Below are positions 8,201 through 15,260 of a stretch of 64,000 nucleotides of DNA, in pieces. Under the pieces are notes generated by a model that saw nothing but the letters and a program-made list of their open reading frames with translations, was not told where the DNA came from and ran no database searches. The DNA is taken from positions 170,495 to 234,494 of the forward strand of contig NZ_KB906255.1 in the NCBI RefSeq assembly GCF_000381265.1, in the 5' to 3' direction. The number at the start of each line of letters is the position of its first letter. Position 1 is the first letter of the stretch. A program made the position numbers and the translations under genes. The stretch is from Curvibacter lanceolatus ATCC 14669 (lineage in GTDB: Bacteria > Pseudomonadota > Gammaproteobacteria > Burkholderiales > Burkholderiaceae_C).

Positions 8201-9723
8201 ACCATGGCCTTGTTGGCGGCCAGCATGCGCATGTCACCGATGCTGTGCACCCACATGGGTTGCGGGTTCAGGTCAAACAGCAATCGGTACTGGGCCTCCG
8301 AGGCCTGCAATTTGGCGCCCAGGCGCTGGCGCTGGATGACACCGCCCAGGGTCAGCACCAGGATCTGCAGATGGGTTTCATCGCGCAGGCTGAAGGCTCC
8401 GGGTCGGCCCGACACCACCCGGATCACGCCCAGCATCTGATCGCCCGCCTTGAGCGGCGCCACGATCAGTGAGCGCACCCCCAGCGCACGGGCCAAGGCC
8501 ACCTGGATGCGCGGGTCTTGCTCGGTGTCCTGGCAGCGCACGGTGGTGTTTTGCTGCAGCACCTGGCCTGCCAGCGTATCGTGCAGCCCGATGCGTCGCC
8601 CCACATAGGCACTCAGGGTGCCGGCACAGGCCCGGCAGATGCAATCCTGGGCTTCCACCAGCTCGACCGAACTGCCTTCCGCGCCGGTCAGCTCGGCGGC
8701 ACGCAGGGCCATCAACTCGAGCACGCCGTCCAGGTCGAGCTCTGCGTTGGCGATTTCCTGCTGCATGCGCACGATGGCCAGGCGCGTTTCGACCTCGCGT
8801 TTGCGCGCGTCGATGTTCTCCAGCGCCCCCTGTACCGCCTCGGTCACACCCTGCTCGTTGCGCACGGCTTCGCCGATCAGGCGCACCCAGATGGGCTGGC
8901 CATCGGCGCGACGCAGCATCAGCTCCAGTTCGAATCGGGTGCCGTCGCGCACACAGGTTCGGAAGGCCGCATCCAGCCGCAACTGATCGTCGGGCAGGTA
9001 GAAGGCGAAAGCCTGCTCTGCGGTGACGGTGGTTTCGGGCCTCATGCCATGGATGTGGGCTACCTCGGGTGACCAGACGAACTGCCGATCCGGCAGCGTC
9101 AGGATCCAGCCCCCCACTTCGGCCACCTGCCCGGCAATGCGCTGGGCCTGTGTCTGAAGCTGGTGCCATTGGCGGGCCTGGCGGTTCTGGGTTTCGGCGT
9201 CGTTCCAGCGCGATTGCTGGCGCCCGAACTCCAGCAGCAGCAGGGCTTGCGAGGCCAGGGCGTCCAGGGCTTCGCATTGTTCGGCATCCAGTTCGCGGGG
9301 CTGCGGATCGCCGACACACAGCATGCCCAGGCGTTCGCCGTCGCGGCTGCGCAGCACCATCCCGGCCAGAAAGCACAGCCCCGGCGGCCCCTGAACCCAG
9401 GGGTGATCGGCCCAGGCCGGATCTTGTTGGGGGTTGAACGGGGAGATGCTGGTGTCGACAGCGTTTTCCCACGCCGTGTCCAAGGCCTGGGTCCAGGGCA
9501 TGGGCCCCAAGGCCACCCCGGTGCCGGCCACCACCACCGGGCCTGCGTCATGCCACACCGTCACCCAGGCCTGATGGGTGCCGCACAAGGTGGCAGCCAG
9601 GCGAACCAGACGGTCAAAGTGGTGACCAGCGGCCAGGTCAGGCAGGGGAAAGTTTGACGGCGCGGCGTTCGGGCGGGTGTCCGCGCTCATGGCAGTGCCC
9701 GAACGGCACATCGAGGATGGCAC
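5239..9723 (-). CDS. Large multi-sensor GGDEF-EAL protein
   Basis: 1494 residues, apparently cytosolic. Sensor modules in order: GAF (about 25-175), PAS (190-315), GAF (320-475), PAS (480-600), GAF (605-775), GAF (780-915), PAS (920-1050). They are followed by GGDEF (1060-1220) and EAL (1235-1485). GGDEF is intact at 1136-1140 and an RESD inhibitory I-site lies five residues before it. EAL is intact (E1268, GVEALVRW; ELTESLL; LDDFGTGYSS; IAEGVE). It can therefore be a bifunctional diguanylate cyclase/phosphodiesterase, or one domain may regulate the other. Starts possible at GTG 9723, ATG 9711 or ATG 9690; no clear ribosome site decides. It faces the shorter GGDEF-EAL gene tail to tail with a 30-bp gap. 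Confidence 0.9.
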   Translation of the reverse strand: MPSSMCRSGTAMSADTRPNAAPSNFPLPDLAAGHHFDRLVRLAATLCGTHQAWVTVWHDAGPVVVAGTGVALGPMPWTQALDTAWENAVDTSISPFNPQQDPAWADHPWVQGPPGLCFLAGMVLRSRDGERLGMLCVGDPQPRELDAEQCEALDALASQALLLLEFGRQQSRWNDAETQNRQARQWHQLQTQAQRIAGQVAEVGGWILTLPDRQFVWSPEVAHIHGMRPETTVTAEQAFAFYLPDDQLRLDAAFRTCVRDGTRFELELMLRRADGQPIWVRLIGEAVRNEQGVTEAVQGALENIDARKREVETRLAIVRMQQEIANAELDLDGVLELMALRAAELTGAEGSSVELVEAQDCICRACAGTLSAYVGRRIGLHDTLAGQVLQQNTTVRCQDTEQDPRIQVALARALGVRSLIVAPLKAGDQMLGVIRVVSGRPGAFSLRDETHLQILVLTLGGVIQRQRLGAKLQASEAQYRLLFDLNPQPMWVHSIGDMRMLAANKAMVAHYGYSHEDLRHMKAPEFWVDDSETTRLERLASIQRGDVQINTPRCHRRRDGSLMDVEVTANTITFDGEAARLVIATDVTERQRAARDQQRLSRAQLTLSACNEALVRASTELGLLEDVTRTLVEVGGYRLAWVAYIGLDEPQQRIRAVARYGQGSGFLERLNQVDAPQSPMAQALQDGRLLILADLQQSPDWPAWQPEAVQHGLRGMVCLPLRIGARRLGLLTLHSDEPCRISHAEEQLLQSLSNDLAFGISNLRAQEEQNRLQHAVLKLATAVSASTGTEFFDQLARNMAEALDAQAGFVARLLPATPAAPARMRLIAAQVAGQAIAQADYLLAGTPCEQVLKDGMGLVRKDLACVYPGMAGKAPAVAYVGRRLDNAAGEPVGLVFALFERPLAQTSFLVSALHIFAARAGAELARLAADSQIRDQASLLDKAQDAIIVRRIGGGLSYWNKGAERLYGFTAAQALDPEIGRRIEREHLHFDLDPAQVLQEGEWSGEIEQQRQDGTLLTVESRWTLVHDAFGTPEAILSINTDVTARKQAEQQIQRLAFFDALTELPNRQLLMDRLQHALASSTRTGTGGALLFIDLDNFKTLNDTLGHDQGDELLRQVARRLSACVRESDTVARLGGDEFVVMLENLGHAHPDVIEHASRIGGKVLATLAAPFQLAGQQHESSCSIGVAPFMDGNSGISELLKQADLAMYQAKTAGRNTLRFFDPAMQAEVSARATLEAALRQALARGELMLHYQPQTEQGRHVSGVEALVRWRHPVRGMVSPAEFIPLAEDTGLIIPIGRWVLDTACSLLARWAGQAETEALSVAVNVSSRQFKHPDFVQHVISALQAHGARPDRLKLELTESLLVDDMDAIIERMGQLKNLGVGFSLDDFGTGYSSLSYLKRLPLDQLKIDQSFVRDVLTDPNDAAIVRTIINLGRSLGLAVIAEGVESRDQQDFLARHDCHAFQGYAFGKPMADQELSLFLSQNQNLRQMH

Positions 9724-10238
9724 TGGAGACCGGTCGGCAGGGCCGGCTGCCCAGGCGAGAGGGAGAAATCAATGAAGGCGCTCAAACGGACAACTCACAG
9801 CCCTTGCGAAAAAGTAAAGCAAGGAAATTGTGTCGAATGGTTTCAGATGGCGGCGGGGCCGTCAATTGGGGCTCGACACAGCACTGACATTTTTGCAACG
9901 GAATCCAGCAGCAGCGTTTTTGGGGCGAGTGTGTTACATTGCGGGATCGCCCTTGGCGACCGACTGCGCCTGCTCACTGGTTGAGTGGATGTGCCCACCC
10001 CCGGCAGAGGGGGTTGTTGGTCCAGCCCTGCTTGTGGCGTGTCCGTCAGCACATTCACAGTGCCAGCGGCTTTCCCCTTCTGTTGACGCAGCCACTGCTG
10101 GCGCGTTGCCGGGTTCGCGCCAGTTGTGGCCGGGTTCCTTGGTTGTTCAGGACGGGCTCCCTAGGCATTTGGGGCTGCCAGTATTTTTTGTCCGGGACCG
10201 TGTGGTCGCCTCCTGACCCAGGTCTTTTCAACCCCTTG
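9724..10238 (+). promoter_or_regulatory. Intergenic region with a long structured leader upstream of the small ORF/infA pair
   Basis: 515 bp without a credible gene between the divergent sensor gene and the small ORF at 10239. It contains hairpin-forming stretches: CCCCC/GGGGG around 9998-10016 and GCCAGC/GCTGGC at about 10062-10107. The T-rich GTATTTTTTGTCC segment is near 10180. A TTACAT-type -10 near 9932 could start a transcript with a leader of about 300 nt. Long structured leaders are common for cold-inducible translation factor genes, but nothing here proves that. Confidence 0.3.
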
Positions 10239-10502
10239 ATGATTTTCAACTCGAATCCAACAACTGCTTCAGACCCCATTCAAATGGGTAAATACCGGAT
10301 TGCTGCCTGCGCCTGCGAACTGGAAGACGGCGCTTTTGCCTCCCAGGTCTCCATTGCCAGTGGCCGTGGCAGCGCCAGTACCGACCGGGTGATGCGTTTC
10401 ACCCCCCAGTTTTCGACACGTGCCGCTGCTTCGGGCTATGCCATCGAACAGGGCATCCAATGGGTACGCGACCTTGCGCGCCCTCAACTCCTGACACCGT
10501 AA
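10239..10502 (+). CDS. Small conserved protein upstream of infA
   Basis: 87 residues from ATG 10239. The core KYRIAACACELEDGAFASQV, the SGRGSASTDRVMRFTP stretch and the ending AIEQGIQWV look like a small conserved Burkholderiales protein of unknown function. No signal peptide or membrane segment. The ORF stays open upstream, but the extra sequence has non-coding composition. It ends 15 bases before infA, so the two are probably co-transcribed. I do not know its function. Confidence 0.6.
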   Translation: MIFNSNPTTASDPIQMGKYRIAACACELEDGAFASQVSIASGRGSASTDRVMRFTPQFSTRAAASGYAIEQGIQWVRDLARPQLLTP

Positions 10503-10517
10503 TTAAAGGAAAGCACC

Positions 10518-10772
10518 ATGGCCAAGGAAGAGCTGATTGAAATGATGGGTGTTGTGAACGAAGTGCTGCCTGACACGCGTTTCCGTGTCACGCTGGACAA
10601 CGGTCACGAACTGATTGCCTATTCGGCCGGCAAGATGCGCAAGAACCACATCCGCATCCTGGCTGGCGACAAGGTGTCGCTGGAACTGTCGCCCTATGAC
10701 CTGAGCAAGGGCCGCATCAAGTTCCGCCACATCGAAGGCCGTGGCCCGATGGTGCCGCGCCGTCCGCGTTGA
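10518..10772 (+). CDS. infA: Translation initiation factor IF-1 (second-type copy)
   Basis: 84 residues, an S1/OB-fold protein: [20 protein letters not shown], then [20 protein letters not shown] and [20 protein letters not shown]. It binds the A site of the 30S subunit and works with IF-2 and IF-3. It is longer than the usual 72-residue IF-1 by a C-terminal [15 protein letters not shown] tail and is not in a ribosomal-protein operon. This matches the extra infA often found in Burkholderiales. An AAAGGAAAG ribosome site precedes the ATG. Whether it replaces or supplements the ribosomal-cluster copy cannot be told here. Confidence 0.93.
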   Translation: MAKEELIEMMGVVNEVLPDTRFRVTLDNGHELIAYSAGKMRKNHIRILAGDKVSLELSPYDLSKGRIKFRHIEGRGPMVPRRPR

Positions 10773-10780
10773 TCATTGCC

Positions 10781-10880
10781 CCGGCTGAGTTGATTCAGCC
10801 GGGCTTGTTCAGCGATTGAACTGCCAGCCCGCCTTGTGTGCGGGCCTGGCTGCAAACCCCACCTGGCGTGGGGTTTCGTG
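10781..10880. terminator. Terminator region between infA and the VOC gene
   Basis: Three hairpins in 100 bp: CCGGCTGA/TCAGCCGG (10781-10788, 10795-10802); GCCAGCCCGC/GCGGGCCTGGC with a one-base bulge (10823-10850); and the perfect AAACCCCAC/GTGGGGTTT (10854-10862, 10868-10876). The last has A and T on its two flanks and can work in both directions for these convergent genes. Confidence 0.65.
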
Positions 10881-10883
10881 TTT

Positions 10884-11717
10884 TCAGGGCTGTGCGTCGT
10901 GGGATGCCCAGCTCCAGGCCACACCATGGCTGAGCGCATCAGCCCCTTGATCAGACCCTTTGCCAGGGCTGGCCGTCGGACCGCCACGCAACACCAGGGC
11001 ACAGGGGCCTTCGCCGCGGGTGGCGAGGCGGTGTTTCAGTGCCTGGGCCTCAGCGCCACCGGCCTGCTCCGGGGCTGGGCTCAGCAGGCGCAGTTCGGTG
11101 CTGCCCAAAGTCAGCTTGACCTCTTGCATACCCTCTTGAACCACCACCGGGCCCGCTGGCAGATCGGGGCCCAGCAGGGCCTGGTAGCGCGCCAGCGAGG
11201 TGGACAGATCCTGCACGGCGACGTCCAGCCTGGCCACGCCCAAGCAGCCATTGGGGTGCAGGCGATCGGCGGGCGACTCGGACACCCGCAGCGCCCGCGG
11301 GCTGATGTCGCCGCACAAGAAGGGCAGGTCGGGGCTGGCATGGCGGGCCGTCTGCCAGCGCAGTTGGGCGCCGTCAGGGCGCAGGCGGGCGCCATCGAAC
11401 GGGCCCTCCAGGCTCAGCAGGCCACGGGCGCGCGCCGCGTTCAGCACCTCGGTGGTGTCACCGGGCAGCAGGGCGAAGTCGACCAGGCCCTCGCTGGCAC
11501 TTTGCAGGGTGTTGTACCAGCGCTCCTGCGGCGCCGGGCCCTCCCAGGCGATCAGTTCGAGGTAACTGCCGTCCTGAAACACCACCAGCGCGTTGTGCGA
11601 GGTGCGTCCGTTGTGCCGGCCTCCGATCAGAACCTGAAAACCCAGTGCCCGGTAGTCGGCGATGGCCCGATCAAGCTGGTGCACGGCAATGACGATGTGA
11701 TCGAGTGGCAGGGGCAT
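10884..11717 (-). CDS. VOC-family glyoxalase-like protein
   Basis: 277 residues. The start LDHIVIAVHQLDRAIADYRA and the later FQDGSYLELIAW are characteristic of the glyoxalase-like half of VOC metalloproteins; a second, weaker VOC half runs from about residue 150 (CLGVARLDVAVQDLSTSLAR). H7 and E54 are plausible metal ligands. The ATG lies 11 bases after the Bug gene stop, so it is the last gene of the TPP enzyme-Bug-VOC operon. It may act on the same compound as the TPP enzyme; substrate unknown. Confidence 0.8.
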   Translation of the reverse strand: MPLPLDHIVIAVHQLDRAIADYRALGFQVLIGGRHNGRTSHNALVVFQDGSYLELIAWEGPAPQERWYNTLQSASEGLVDFALLPGDTTEVLNAARARGLLSLEGPFDGARLRPDGAQLRWQTARHASPDLPFLCGDISPRALRVSESPADRLHPNGCLGVARLDVAVQDLSTSLARYQALLGPDLPAGPVVVQEGMQEVKLTLGSTELRLLSPAPEQAGGAEAQALKHRLATRGEGPCALVLRGGPTASPGKGSDQGADALSHGVAWSWASHDAQP

Positions 11718-11728
11718 GATGCTTCTTT

Positions 11729-12709
11729 CTAGTCGTCGAGTTTCAAATGCGTCTGGCGCACGAACAGGCCCCAGCGCTCGTATTCGTCTTTCAGGTGGCG
11801 CTCCAGTGCCGGGCCGTCGGTGGCCATCACTTCAAAGCCCGCCTGGCTGAGTTTCTGGTGGATGTCCGGGCTGTTGAGTGTGGCCTGAAAAGCCTCGGTC
11901 AATTGCCGCACCGTGGCCGCCGCCGTGCCGGAGGGCGCAAAAATGCCGATCCACGAATAGGCCTCGAAGCCGGGGTAGCCCGACTCGGCCACGGTGGGCA
12001 CCTCGGGCAACTCCGGCAGGCGGCGCGCGCCTGTCACAGCCAGTGCCTTGAGTTTGCCCGCCGCAATCTGGCTGCGCAGTGCGGCATAGCTCAGCAGGGT
12101 CAGGCTGGTCACGTCGCCGAGCACCGCCTGCACGGCCGGGCCACCTCCGCCGAAGGGCACGTGCAGCACAAAGATGCCGGCACGGCGCTTGAGGTCTTCC
12201 ATCACCAGGTGGTTCATCGAACCCAGGCCGGTGGAGGCATAGCTGAACTTCCCGGGCGCCTTGCGCGCGGCCTCGATGAAACCGCGCAGATCACGCGCTG
12301 GCACCGAGGCTGCCGCCGCAATCACCAGCGGAAAACGCAGCGCCAGCGAGACCCCCGTGAAATCCTTGAAGGTGTCGTAGGGCAAGCGGGGTTTGGCGAT
12401 CGGGTTGATGGCGTGGGTGTCGAAGCTCACCAGCAAGGTGTTGCCATCGGGCGCGGACTTGGCCACGTACTGCGTGGCCACCTGGCTGGCGGCACCGGGG
12501 CGGTTTTCGATCACCACGGGGCGGCCGAGCTTTTCGGACAGGCGCGGCTGCAGGATGCGCGCCGCGATGTCGGTGCTGCCCCCGGGCGGAAAGGTGATCA
12601 CCAGCTTGAGCGGGGTGTCGTTGTCGGCGCGGGCCACCGGGGCCAGCCCCAGGGCGGCCGCGCCCAGCAGGCTCAGGGCGTGGCGGCGGTGAAGAGGTAC
12701 ATCGGACAT
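11729..12709 (-). CDS. Bug-family tripartite tricarboxylate-type solute-binding protein
   Basis: 326 residues with a signal sequence containing RRHALSLLGAAALGL (twin-arginine-like, cleaved near ARADN). The mature start LKLVITFPPGGSTDIAARIL, the RPVVIENRPGA motif and KSAPDGNTLLV are diagnostic for Bug periplasmic receptors. These bind carboxylated or amide ligands in a Venus-flytrap fold. No TctA/TctB membrane genes are nearby, so it is an orphan receptor, common in Burkholderiales. It lies 37 bases after the TPP-enzyme gene and likely imports that pathway's substrate or acts as its sensor. Confidence 0.92.
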   Translation of the reverse strand: MSDVPLHRRHALSLLGAAALGLAPVARADNDTPLKLVITFPPGGSTDIAARILQPRLSEKLGRPVVIENRPGAASQVATQYVAKSAPDGNTLLVSFDTHAINPIAKPRLPYDTFKDFTGVSLALRFPLVIAAAASVPARDLRGFIEAARKAPGKFSYASTGLGSMNHLVMEDLKRRAGIFVLHVPFGGGGPAVQAVLGDVTSLTLLSYAALRSQIAAGKLKALAVTGARRLPELPEVPTVAESGYPGFEAYSWIGIFAPSGTAAATVRQLTEAFQATLNSPDIHQKLSQAGFEVMATDGPALERHLKDEYERWGLFVRQTHLKLDD

Positions 12710-12746
12710 GGGCAGACTCCTGGGTTGGGGCAGAGGGCGCGGGTGT

Positions 12747-14444
12747 TCAGCCCATCCACTGGCTGACAGGCACGGCAGTGTCCTGCAATTCCTGTGAAAT
12801 CACATCGACCAGCGCGGGCCCATCGTGCATCAGGGCGGCCTTGAGCGCGGCTTCGAGCTCGGCTGGGTCTTCCACCCGCCAGGCTTTCACACCGAAGGCC
12901 TCGGCCACGCGGGCGTGCTGGGTGCGGTTGAAGTCGACCGAAAAATAGCGTTGCTCATAGCCGGTCTTCTGGCTGGCCTTGATCCAGCCGTACACCGAGT
13001 TCGAAAACACGATCATCTTCAGCGGCACGTTGCGGCGCACGATGGTTTCCAGTTCTCCACAGGTGAAGCCGAAGCTGCCGTCGCCCATCACCGACACCAC
13101 CACCGAATCGGGCTGGCCGAAGGCGGCACCCACCCCAGCCGACATCGAAAAGCCCAGCGCGCCGTGTGCCCGGTTGGTGATGAAATGCCGCCCCGCCTGG
13201 GGGGCATTGAAGTAGGCCGAGAAGTAAGGGCAAGGCGTGCCCGGATCGGCCACCACGATGGCGCGGGCCGGCAGCAGGCGGTTCAGCAGATCGACCACGC
13301 GCTCAGGCTTGATCGGGCGGTCCAGCGAGGCGGCCAGCGGGGCAAAGAAGGCCTGCTTCTCGGCCCGCGCGCGTGCCGCCAGGGCTCGGCCATCGGCCGC
13401 GTCGGCCGGCCGTTGGTCAGCCCGCTGCGCCACGGCCGCCGCCAAGGCCTGCAGGCCCAGCAAGGCATCGCCCACCAGGGCCACATCAGTGCGGTAGTTG
13501 GTGGCGATGGTCATGGGGTCCACATCCAGGTGCACGATGGTGACGCTGCGCGCTGGCATCTGCCAGTGCTCGGTGGTGGTCGAGCCGGCGCGGCAGGCCA
13601 CGAACAGCACCAGGTCGGCCTGCGCTACCACCGCGCGGGTGGCAGCCACACCCCCGTTGGTGCCCACTACCCCGGCATTCAAGGGATGGGTGTCGGCCAG
13701 GCTGCCCTGGCCGCTGACGGTGGTGCACACCGGTGCGTTGAGGGCGGTGGCCAACTCGGCCAGGGCCTCACTGGCGCCGGCAATCACCACCCCACCGCCG
13801 CAGATGATCACGGGCGAGCGGGCGGCCACGAGGCGCTCGGCCGCCTGCTCGACCGCCGCCGGATCGGGCGCACTGCGGTAGGCCGGCACGCGGTCGTGCC
13901 CGGGCTGGTCCCACACCTCGGCCGGGTCCAGGGCGTGTTTTTGCACGTCGTAGGGCAAGGCGATGTGGGCCGCCCCGGGGCGGCCCGTGGTCATGGCCCG
14001 GAAGGCGCTGCGCACCGCGCCGGGGATCTGGTCCACCCGGTCGATGGTGGTGTTCCATTTGGTCAGCGGCTTGTACAGCGCCTGCTGGTCCAGCTCGGTC
14101 AGAGGAAACTTGCCGCGCGCGCCCACCGACACATCCGAGGTGATGCCCAGCACCGGCACCGAGGATTCATTGGCCTCCACCAGGCCCGGCAACAGGTAGG
14201 TGGCACCGCCACCGCTGGGGCCTTCGCACACCCCCACCTTGCCGGTCACCCGGGCATAGCCGTCGGCCATGTAGCCGGCGCTGCGTTCATCGCGCGTCAG
14301 GATGTGGTCGATGCCATGGTCCAGCCGGGCCAACGCATCGTAGAAAGGCAGGCTGGTGTCGCCACACAGGCCGAAGATGTGCTTCACGCCGTTGAGTTGC
14401 AGCATGCGCACCAGGCCGTCGGCGCCGTTGAAAGAAGAGCTCAT
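12747..14444 (-). CDS. Thiamine pyrophosphate-dependent enzyme (acetolactate synthase/2-oxoacid decarboxylase family)
   Basis: 565 residues with the three-domain layout: PYR domain 1-170, including catalytic Glu53 in TRDERSAGYMADGYAR; a middle domain of about 190-340; and a PP domain with the TPP motif GDGSFGF from residue 454 ending at the MIVFSN Asn. The family includes acetolactate synthases, benzoylformate, sulfopyruvate and oxalyl-CoA decarboxylases. No small regulatory ilvN gene is adjacent, so biosynthetic AHAS is unlikely. First gene of the operon with the Bug receptor and VOC protein, divergent from the GntR regulator. Substrate not identifiable. Confidence 0.85.
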   Translation of the reverse strand: MSSSFNGADGLVRMLQLNGVKHIFGLCGDTSLPFYDALARLDHGIDHILTRDERSAGYMADGYARVTGKVGVCEGPSGGGATYLLPGLVEANESSVPVLGITSDVSVGARGKFPLTELDQQALYKPLTKWNTTIDRVDQIPGAVRSAFRAMTTGRPGAAHIALPYDVQKHALDPAEVWDQPGHDRVPAYRSAPDPAAVEQAAERLVAARSPVIICGGGVVIAGASEALAELATALNAPVCTTVSGQGSLADTHPLNAGVVGTNGGVAATRAVVAQADLVLFVACRAGSTTTEHWQMPARSVTIVHLDVDPMTIATNYRTDVALVGDALLGLQALAAAVAQRADQRPADAADGRALAARARAEKQAFFAPLAASLDRPIKPERVVDLLNRLLPARAIVVADPGTPCPYFSAYFNAPQAGRHFITNRAHGALGFSMSAGVGAAFGQPDSVVVSVMGDGSFGFTCGELETIVRRNVPLKMIVFSNSVYGWIKASQKTGYEQRYFSVDFNRTQHARVAEAFGVKAWRVEDPAELEAALKAALMHDGPALVDVISQELQDTAVPVSQWMG

Positions 14445-14508
14445 GAACCATCCATTGCGTGAAAGTGGGGCTGCTGCCAGCAGCGGTTTGGCCTGGAAAG
14501 GCAGATTT

Positions 14509-14530
14509 CAATTTAAGTATACTTAAATTG
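14509..14530. promoter_or_regulatory. 22-bp perfect palindrome, candidate GntR operator
   Basis: The sequence from 14509 to 14530 is its own reverse complement, centred on AAGTATACTT. It contains GTA-TAC, which fits the FadR-subfamily consensus yGTM(N0-1)KACy. It sits in the 117-bp gap between the divergent GntR gene (ATG 14562) and the TPP-enzyme gene (ATG 14444). It is an AT-rich island in GC-rich DNA, so it is a strong operator candidate for regulation of both genes. Confidence 0.8.
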
Positions 14531-14561
14531 GGCGCAGCGTCCAGAGGCACAATCCAGACCC

Positions 14562-15239
14562 ATGAAAGCCCCCATTTCCCCGATCCGGCGTGAACGCGGC
14601 AGCGGCGTGTTCAACACCTTGCGTGAGATGGCCATCAGCTGCCAGCTCAAACCGGGCGAGCGCCTGAGCGAGATCGAGCTGGCCGCCCGCCTGGGCGTCA
14701 GCCGCACCCCCGTGCGCGAGGCCCTCAACCGCTTGGTGACCGAGGGCTTTCTGCAGCCCTGCTCCCGGGGTTTCATGCGGCGCCCGCTCGATGTGCAGGA
14801 AACGCTGGACCTGTACGAGGCCCGGGTGGCCGTGGAGCGCGAATGCCTGCGCCTGGCCCTGCTGCGCGGCACACCTGAGCAACTCGATGAGGCGCAGACT
14901 TTTCTGAACCACAGCCGCGCGGTGTCTGTGGACACGCCGATGGCCGAGCTGGTGGCCCTGGATGAGGCCTTTCACCGGCGTTTGGCGGCCATGTCGGGCA
15001 ATGCAGAGCTTCAGCGCATGTTGGACAGCCTGAACGACCGCATTCGCTTTCTTCGCTGGATCGACATGGAACACGTGGGCCGTGATTCGACCCAGCAAGA
15101 GCATCAGTCCATCCTGGAGGCCTTGCGGCGACGCGACGCCAGCGCCGCCGAGCAGCACTTGAGCGATCACATCGTGCTGCGCCGCGACCAGATCGCCGAG
15201 GCCATCCGCCTGACGCTGGCCCGGCTCGAAGCCGCCTGA
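14562..15239 (+). CDS. GntR/FadR-family (FCD) transcriptional regulator
   Basis: 225 residues. N-terminal winged helix (about 10-80) with the GntR signature GERLSEIELAARLGVSRTPV; C-terminal all-helical FCD ligand domain (90-215) with LYEARVAVE, the metal-site region LDEAFHRRLAAMSGN and a later H in LSDHI. Such proteins usually repress a divergent catabolic operon until a small organic acid binds. The palindrome 32 bases upstream supports autoregulation and control of the TPP enzyme/Bug/VOC operon. Confidence 0.92.
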   Translation: MKAPISPIRRERGSGVFNTLREMAISCQLKPGERLSEIELAARLGVSRTPVREALNRLVTEGFLQPCSRGFMRRPLDVQETLDLYEARVAVERECLRLALLRGTPEQLDEAQTFLNHSRAVSVDTPMAELVALDEAFHRRLAAMSGNAELQRMLDSLNDRIRFLRWIDMEHVGRDSTQQEHQSILEALRRRDASAAEQHLSDHIVLRRDQIAEAIRLTLARLEAA

Positions 15240-15260
15240 CGTCAGGCCGGCGCCGCGGGC

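Noticed and set aside
5899-8472. 857-codon open frame antisense to the large GGDEF-EAL gene
   Set aside because: High-GC DNA gives long open antisense frames; the minus-strand protein has clear GAF, PAS, GGDEF and EAL domains, while the antisense product has low-complexity Gln/His/Gly composition.
12747-14444. Assignment of the TPP enzyme as ilvB/ilvG acetolactate synthase
   Set aside because: No small-subunit gene or other ilv gene is nearby; the setting with a Bug receptor and GntR regulator points to catabolism instead.
11747-14462. Long plus-strand frames over the Bug and TPP-enzyme genes
   Set aside because: Antisense shadows; the minus-strand proteins match known families from end to end.
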